Source: Clostridiales bacterium (lineage in GTDB: Bacteria; Bacillota_A; Clostridia; Lachnospirales; Bianqueaceae). From it: 11,647 nucleotides of DNA. The stretch is taken from contig JAHZBS010000064.1 in NCBI GenBank assembly GCA_019423265.1, positions 1-11,647 on the forward strand, given 5' to 3'. The position numbers and the translations under genes were made by a program. Below the pieces are notes generated by a model. That model did no database searches and was not told the origin of the DNA. It saw nothing but the letters and a program-made list of their open reading frames with translations. Below are positions 8,005 through 11,647 of the stretch, piece after piece; the first letter of the stretch is position 1; each line of letters begins with the position of its first letter.

Positions 8005-9261
8005 TCACACCACCAATCCGCTATCTTTCACTAGCTGTTCCAAGTCATAGGACCGGCCATTTTCCTCCGCCATTCGCTCCATCAGCAGGCAGATGCCGGA
8101 AAAACCATATTGCTCTGCATCCGCCGCCACCGGCACTACATGGGGGGATCCAATATAATAGGCCGCCTCAAATCCAATGCACAGGTGGTCTTCCTCATTC
8201 CGCCGTTTCCCCAACATGGTATATTGGTCAGGCTGCACAATGTTGACCTCGGGATGCCGCTCCAGGATCCAGTCAAACTCTCCCTGTTCCTGCGGTATGC
8301 ATTCTCCGGAGAAAATGGTATCCACATGAAAGCCGTGGGTCAGCAATAAATGGGCCATGGAAAAGGGATGATAGGTGGCCTCATAATCTAACGAGACCGG
8401 CCTCCCATTGAGCTCCCTCCGCGTCTTCTCCAACGCCTGCTCCGCCCGGTGCCTGGCATCTGTGGGATCGAAAGTCTCAATGCCCAGCTTATGGCAGACA
8501 AGCTGGATTCCTCTCTCGATCTCAGCAAAGGAATAGCTCACCGGCAAATAGAGATAGTCGATTCCCTGCCGCTTTTCCATCTGCTGCGCGGCATATAGGG
8601 CTAACGGACTTAAAACTAAATTGAGAATGCTTCGTCCCATCTCCTGAAACTGCTCAAAGCTTTGGTATTGGCTAATATGGCGGACTTGAAAGCCATGTCG
8701 CTTCAAATGGCAGATCAACTCATTCTCCTCCCGGATGGGCAAATGGTTGCCGATAAAGTTGACAGCCCTCTCTCTCACCTGGCTTTTCTTAAGCAGCGAA
8801 TAGATGCGATCCTGTATGGCAATGGCTGGCGGCGTGGGGCCCTCGCCTGTGATTGGATTCATAAAACACACCATAGTTTTGGTGTCCGGATATTTTTCAT
8901 TCAGAGGCTTGAGAAATACGTCATGGTCCGTCCCAAGCAGATTATCGATACAGGTGGTAAAAATCATAAACACTTTGGGGCGTGGAGTCATCTGGGATAG
9001 CAGCTCATCCACATTCTTTAATATCAGCTGCTCATAGCTGCCGGAGACGATATCCGATTCCTTAATAAACAGCCAGGATATGCGATGGTCAATCTTTAGT
9101 TCCATGGAAGATAACATAATATGCCGCATACAGGCTGCCGGCCCTACAAAAAGCTGATAGCTTTCAGGGACCTGCATGGCATAGCGAACGATGCTCCATC
9201 CGCCCCGCGCCGGGGAGGAATACTGGAGAATCGTCTCAAATTGGCAGGTACATTTGGACAT
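8005..9261 (-). CDS. Nitrogenase component 1-like protein A (NifD-like), function unassigned
   Basis: 418-aa protein of the nitrogenase component 1 superfamily and probable partner of protein B. GPAACMRH (40-47, Cys44) matches the GPxGC cysteine motif of NifD. TTCIDNLLGTD (102-112, Cys104) matches the third P-cluster cysteine loop. The first NifD cluster cysteine has no clear counterpart: the region reads SPARGGW (16-22). A CxC pair (Cys4, Cys6) at the extreme N-terminus might stand in. NLVLSPLALYAAQQME (214-229) aligns with the NifD helix after NLVHC, replacing FeMo-co ligand Cys275 by Ser218. PVAAD (377-381) aligns with the His442 region and has no His. The ATG directly abuts the Fe-protein stop codon (TAAATG), with GGAGG 8 bases upstream. 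Assignment to the superfamily is secure; substrate is not. Confidence 0.86.
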   Translation of the reverse strand: MSKCTCQFETILQYSSPARGGWSIVRYAMQVPESYQLFVGPAACMRHIMLSSMELKIDHRISWLFIKESDIVSGSYEQLILKNVDELLSQMTPRPKVFMIFTTCIDNLLGTDHDVFLKPLNEKYPDTKTMVCFMNPITGEGPTPPAIAIQDRIYSLLKKSQVRERAVNFIGNHLPIREENELICHLKRHGFQVRHISQYQSFEQFQEMGRSILNLVLSPLALYAAQQMEKRQGIDYLYLPVSYSFAEIERGIQLVCHKLGIETFDPTDARHRAEQALEKTRRELNGRPVSLDYEATYHPFSMAHLLLTHGFHVDTIFSGECIPQEQGEFDWILERHPEVNIVQPDQYTMLGKRRNEEDHLCIGFEAAYYIGSPHVVPVAADAEQYGFSGICLLMERMAEENGRSYDLEQLVKDSGLVV

Positions 9262-10026
9262 TTATATCGCCTCCGTCTGACAAATTTGGAGCACGCGGCT
9301 GGCTAACTCCCGGTATTCCTGCGCCATATCGCTTTCCGGGAATGCCTCCACTACGGTTTTGTGCTGTTCCTCTGCCCGCTGCACCCAACTGCTGCGGGGC
9401 AAAATCTTGACAATCCGGCTGCCGGCGTCTCTTGCAAATTCCTCCACCAGCTCCACTTCCCTCTCCACGTTGCGCGCATTTAAAATAACACCGCCAAAGG
9501 AGGCATATCCCCGGTTCTTAAAATTCTCAATGGCAAGGGCAATGTTCGCTGCCGCATAGAGAGCCATTTTTTCACCGGAGGTCACCACAAAGACTTGATC
9601 CGCATAGCCTCCCCGGATCGGCATGGCAAACCCGCCGCACACCACATCCCCTAAAACATCATACAGGACAACATCCGGCTTATAGATCTCATAGGCGTGA
9701 AGCTGCTCCAGCCGTTCAAACGCTGTGATGATGCCGCGCCCCGCGCAGCCAATGCCGGGGGTTGGGCCCCCCGCTTCGACGCATAAAATCCCGTTCCACC
9801 CTTGAATCACAATATCTTCAAGAGCCGTCCCCTCTCCTTTTTCACGGATGACATCCAGCACCGTTGGCATTTTGTCAATGCCACATACATTCTGGGTTGA
9901 ATCCGCCTTCGGGTCGCATCCGATCTGCATAACCCGATAACCGCGTTTTGCCAACGCCGCCGAGAGGTTGGAGGCCGTAGTGGATTTCCCGATCCCGCCT
10001 TTTCCGTACAGAGCAATTTTTATCAT
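9262..10026 (-). CDS. NifH/BchL/CfbC-like Fe protein (ATP-dependent electron donor)
   Basis: Homodimeric P-loop ATPase expected to hold one [4Fe-4S] cluster between subunits and to pass low-potential electrons to the A/B component. In 254 residues it has the P-loop GKGGIGKST (8-16), switch I region DPKADS (38-43), and CAGRG with cluster ligand Cys94. [14 protein letters not shown] (123-136) supplies switch II and cluster ligand Cys130. Arg97 in CAGRG matches the arginine that is ADP-ribosylated in some NifH proteins. It is shorter than nitrogenase NifH (about 275-295 aa), lacking C-terminal residues, closer to CfbC/Nfl-type proteins. First gene of the six-gene operon, with AAAGGA about 12 bases upstream and a promoter about 130 bases upstream. 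Not a nitrogen-fixation nifH by context: no nifB, nifE or nifN is present and its partners lack cofactor ligands. Confidence 0.93.
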   Translation of the reverse strand: MIKIALYGKGGIGKSTTASNLSAALAKRGYRVMQIGCDPKADSTQNVCGIDKMPTVLDVIREKGEGTALEDIVIQGWNGILCVEAGGPTPGIGCAGRGIITAFERLEQLHAYEIYKPDVVLYDVLGDVVCGGFAMPIRGGYADQVFVVTSGEKMALYAAANIALAIENFKNRGYASFGGVILNARNVEREVELVEEFARDAGSRIVKILPRSSWVQRAEEQHKTVVEAFPESDMAQEYRELASRVLQICQTEAI

Positions 10027-10052
10027 ACTAGGTTTCGATCCTTTCGCAAAAG

Positions 10053-10071
10053 TTAGTTTACGCTAACCTCT
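10053..10071. promoter_or_regulatory. DtxR/IdeR-like operator box 1 in the leader of the nitrogenase-like operon
   Basis: Reads TTAGTTTACGCTAACCTCT on the plus strand and matches 15 of 19 bases of the DtxR/IdeR iron-box consensus TTAGGTTAGGCTAACCTAA as I recall it. It keeps the dyad TTAG-N6-CTAA and shares TTAGTT-N4-CTAACC exactly with box 2. It lies 27-45 bases before the Fe-protein start codon. The regulator is inferred from the motif only; no regulator gene is in the window. Confidence 0.6.
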
Positions 10072-10106
10072 ATGTATATTCATTCATTTCTCTTTACTAT
10101 GTATAT
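10070..10106. repeat. Pair of 10-base direct repeats between the two operator boxes
   Basis: CTATGTATAT (plus strand) occurs at 10070-10079 and 10097-10106, 27 bases apart. On the minus strand each copy contains TATACAT, a -10-like string. The copy at 10073-10078 lies one base before box 1. No convincing -35 is found at 16-18 bases for either copy, so a second promoter is only possible. Confidence 0.4.
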
Positions 10107-10131
10107 ATTCTTCCCTCCCAACGGCCCCGAA

Positions 10132-10150
10132 TTAGTTGTGACTAACCAAC
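10132..10150. promoter_or_regulatory. DtxR/IdeR-like operator box 2 at the transcription start of the nitrogenase-like operon
   Basis: Reads TTAGTTGTGACTAACCAAC on the plus strand, 13 of 19 to the DtxR/IdeR consensus, with intact TTAG-N6-CTAA. It begins 8 bases downstream of the predicted -10 element, so it covers the expected start site. A metal-loaded repressor bound there would block transcription of the whole six-gene operon. It may also influence the divergent antiporter gene. Confidence 0.55.
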
Positions 10151-10157
10151 GACGTTA

Positions 10158-10186
10158 ATTCTAGCATACTCCCTTTTGCTTGTCAA
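10158..10186 (-). promoter_or_regulatory. Strong sigma-A-type promoter of the nitrogenase-like/ABC operon
   Basis: Minus strand TTGACA (10181-10186, 6/6) is followed after exactly 17 bases by TAGAAT (10158-10163, 5/6). A TG one base before the -10 (TGcTAGAAT) makes it an extended -10 as well. The predicted start near 10150 gives a leader of about 124 nt that contains both operator boxes. Such a near-consensus promoter would need repression to be regulated, consistent with the box at its start site. Confidence 0.8.
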
Positions 10187-10323
10187 TTCATTTTTCTATT
10201 TCCGGCGGATTTATCCAATTCTATCCTTTTGACGCCTGTTCCGTACTGCAAATTTCCCAGTACTATCCGTCGTCTCTAAGGAATACATTTATTTTATACA
10301 GATCGGATTTGGAGGGCTACCGG
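10187..10323 (+). other. Upstream region of the antiporter gene, no clear promoter found
   Basis: This AT- and pyrimidine-rich stretch forms the right half of the 297-base divergent intergenic region. The antiporter reading frame stays open back to a TTG at 10180, but that extension overlaps the divergent promoter and has no ribosome binding site. A TATACA string at 10295-10300 is -10-like but has no matching -35. No RNA gene or riboswitch pattern is recognised. Confidence 0.4.
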
Positions 10324-11247
10324 ATGACGCTTCCCATCCTTCTATTCTTTCTCGGACTGCTTCTATTGGTCAAATGCGGCGATGTCTTCGTCAACAGTTC
10401 CATCGCTTTGGCTCGACGCTTCCATCTATCAGAGCTGTTCATCGGGACGACGATTGTCAGCATTGGCACAACGCTTCCGGAGGTCACCGTTTCCATCACG
10501 GCCGCTCTATCAGGGCAAGCGCAGCTGGCCTACGGCAATGCCATCGGATCTGTCATCTGCAATACAGCGCTGATCGCGGGCCTTTCACTCGCCATTCGCC
10601 CCCTCCGAATTGCAAAACTCTCCTTTGTCAATATTGTCGTCGCCTTTTTCCTCGCCGCTGGCTTTTGTGTCTTTATCTCCTATTCCCAGGGCGGCTTTCC
10701 CCGCGGCGCCGGTCTACTTCTCGTTTTAGGATTCTGCCTCTATACCTTTGTCAGCATTCGAAGTCAAAAAGGATCTCCCCCAGCAGCCGAATCCGGCGCC
10801 ACAGGGTCCCTTCTTTTCCATCTCGTATACCTTGTCCTCGGCGCCGCCGGCCTCTATTTTGGCTCTCAGCTTATGGTGGATAACGCTCAAATCCTCGCCC
10901 TTGCCCTCGGCGTGTCCACCAAAGTAATCGGCCTTACCATCGTAGCCCTTGGGACTTCGCTGCCGGAACTCACTACTGCTGTCATCGCGTTGGTCAAAGG
11001 CCACGGCCAGCTATCCATCGGCAATATCCTCGGCGCCAATTTCTTCAATCTGACACTGGTTTTAGGCGGCGCAGCTCTTGTCGCGCCTGCACCGCTCCCC
11101 GCCAGTTCCAATCCGCTAGAGCTAACGCTGATGATGGCCGTCATGGGGATACTGACCATTCCACCGATGCTAAAAGGGCGCACCTATAGCTGGCAAGGAA
11201 TATTGCTTCTGCTTCTCTATATTGGCTATCTCATAATTTTATTTTAA
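10324..11247 (+). CDS. CaCA-family sodium/calcium (cation) antiporter, YrbG-like
   Basis: Membrane exchanger, 307 aa with about ten hydrophobic segments, expected to export Ca2+ or another divalent cation against Na+ or H+. The two internal alpha-repeats that define the family are plain. Repeat 1 has GTTIVSIGTTLPE (41-53, Glu53) followed by GNAIGSVICN (71-80). Repeat 2 has GLTIVALGTSLPE (203-215, Glu215) followed by GNILGANFFN (233-242). The two Glu residues are the expected ion ligands. A short polar loop (about 147-160) separates the halves. ATG 10324 is chosen because GGAGG lies 8 bases upstream (10311-10315) and the protein then begins with a hydrophobic helix. The gene is divergent from the nitrogenase-like operon. 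Ion specificity cannot be told from sequence. Confidence 0.92.
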   Translation: MTLPILLFFLGLLLLVKCGDVFVNSSIALARRFHLSELFIGTTIVSIGTTLPEVTVSITAALSGQAQLAYGNAIGSVICNTALIAGLSLAIRPLRIAKLSFVNIVVAFFLAAGFCVFISYSQGGFPRGAGLLLVLGFCLYTFVSIRSQKGSPPAAESGATGSLLFHLVYLVLGAAGLYFGSQLMVDNAQILALALGVSTKVIGLTIVALGTSLPELTTAVIALVKGHGQLSIGNILGANFFNLTLVLGGAALVAPAPLPASSNPLELTLMMAVMGILTIPPMLKGRTYSWQGILLLLLYIGYLIILF

Positions 11248-11252
11248 TCCGC

Positions 11253-11300
11253 ACCCCTCCCCTCTCGGCTGCATACTGTAAAGAAAAAGAGACGAGGGGT
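11253..11300 (+). promoter_or_regulatory. Possible SD-sequestering hairpin upstream of the YtaF/MntP-like gene
   Basis: ACCCCTC (11253-11259) and an overlapping CCCCTC (11259-11264) are both complementary to GAGGGG (11294-11299), the ribosome binding site of the next gene. GAGGGG is followed by TTTTT, so the same pairing could instead serve as a weak terminator for the antiporter gene. The loop of about 30 bases is long and the stem short, so both roles are tentative. Confidence 0.3.
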
Positions 11301-11306
11301 TTTTCC

Positions 11307-11647
11307 ATGGGTCTTCTGTCGATCGTTTTCCTCGGAATCGCCACAAATCTGGATAATCTCTTCATTGGGATTGCTTTTGGCGCCAGAAAACGCAACATCA
11401 CCTTGCTTCAAAATGTCCTCATTGCGTCGATCTCTGCCGTTACTTCCTACGCAGCTTGCCTCTTCGCTGTCCTGATTTCCAGCCATATATCCATGTACGC
11501 CAACATGGCCGGCAGCATCTTTTTGCTCCTGTTAGGCTTTATTGGACTCCTTAAGCCGGCATCCTCCACCTCTGCGCTGCCTGCGGATCGCCCCCTTCAC
11601 ATAAAAGAAACCGCCCTCCTCGGCGGTTCTCTGGCAATCAATTGTCT
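11307..11647 (+). CDS. YtaF/MntP-family membrane protein, 3'-truncated by window edge
   Basis: Open from ATG 11307 to the end of the window (113 full codons), with GAGGGG 7 bases before the start. The first helix carries IATNLDNLFIGIAFGARKR (about 11-29). The Asp at residue 16 and the following glycine-rich helix end match the MntP/YtaF family, whose members have a conserved Asp in helix 1 (SLDSFGVG- or SMDAFAV-like). Two further hydrophobic segments span about 34-58 and 62-83, followed by a polar stretch from about 84. MntP exports Mn2+; YtaF is a sporulation-associated relative of unknown substrate. The sequence is not enough to choose between them, although the LDNLF form looks closer to YtaF. 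It lies 59 bases after the antiporter gene on the same strand and may be co-transcribed. Confidence 0.75.
   Translation, partial: MGLLSIVFLGIATNLDNLFIGIAFGARKRNITLLQNVLIASISAVTSYAACLFAVLISSHISMYANMAGSIFLLLLGFIGLLKPASSTSALPADRPLHIKETALLGGSLAINC

Noticed and set aside
6830..10026. A true nitrogen-fixing nitrogenase (nifHDK)
   Set aside because: A and B lack Cys/His at the positions aligned with FeMo-co ligands, the cluster cysteines are incomplete, and no nifB, nifE or nifN gene is present in the window.
10027..10150. Cobalamin or other riboswitch in the nitrogenase-like operon leader
   Set aside because: The leader is short for a cobalamin riboswitch and no recognisable conserved box was seen; the visible dyads are better explained as protein operators.
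10180..10323. N-terminal extension of the antiporter from a TTG at 10180
   Set aside because: No ribosome binding site, it overlaps the divergent promoter, and ATG 10324 has GGAGG at correct spacing and begins with the first membrane helix.
11248..11306. Manganese-sensing yybP-ykoY riboswitch upstream of the MntP/YtaF-like gene
   Set aside because: The gap is only 59 bases and shows none of the expected multi-stem structure.

Overview
The window looks like chromosome of an anaerobic Bacillota, probably class Clostridia and possibly a gut Oscillospiraceae-type organism. This is inferred from the GC-moderate codon use, strong GGAGG-type ribosome binding sites, an NAD-linked class 1B dihydroorotate dehydrogenase (PyrD plus PyrK), an oxygen-sensitive Fe protein, and a YtaF/MntP-type membrane protein. 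No rRNA, tRNA, insertion sequence, phage gene or CRISPR array is visible.

Left part (1-3755, minus strand): a pyrimidine biosynthesis operon in the order pyrC-pyrF-pyrK-pyrD, with pyrD cut off by the window edge. The genes are separated by about 10-20 bases or overlap by 4. A promoter with an extended -10 lies just upstream of pyrC. The leader is only about 30 nt, too short for a PyrR-type attenuator. An intrinsic terminator at 3781-3801 isolates this operon from the one upstream.

Middle part (3781-10186, minus strand): a six-gene operon that is the most interesting content. In transcription order it encodes a NifH-like Fe protein, two nitrogenase component 1-like proteins (called A and B here), a lipoprotein substrate-binding protein, a FecCD/BtuC-type permease and a FepC/BtuD-type ATPase. 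The genes abut or overlap almost everywhere, so they are probably co-transcribed and translationally coupled. The Fe protein keeps all hallmark motifs (P-loop, both [4Fe-4S] cysteines). In A and B, the positions I align with the FeMo-cofactor ligands of NifD are not Cys/His, and part of the P-cluster cysteine set is missing. No nifB, nifE or nifN gene is seen. This is therefore not a nitrogen-fixing nitrogenase. It resembles the tetrapyrrole-reducing and unassigned branches of the superfamily, here tied to an importer for a metal chelate, heme or corrinoid. A strong promoter (TTGACA-17-TAGAAT) precedes the operon. Two copies of TTAGTT-N4-CTAACC, resembling DtxR/IdeR iron boxes, lie at its start site and in its leader. 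Working hypothesis: an iron- or metal-responsive system that imports a chelate or macrocycle and reduces it with a nitrogenase-like enzyme.

Right part (10324-11647, plus strand): a divergently transcribed CaCA-family cation/Ca2+ antiporter, followed by the 5' part of a YtaF/MntP-family membrane protein. Both are probable cation exporters, so the right two thirds of the window read as a metal or ion homeostasis neighbourhood.
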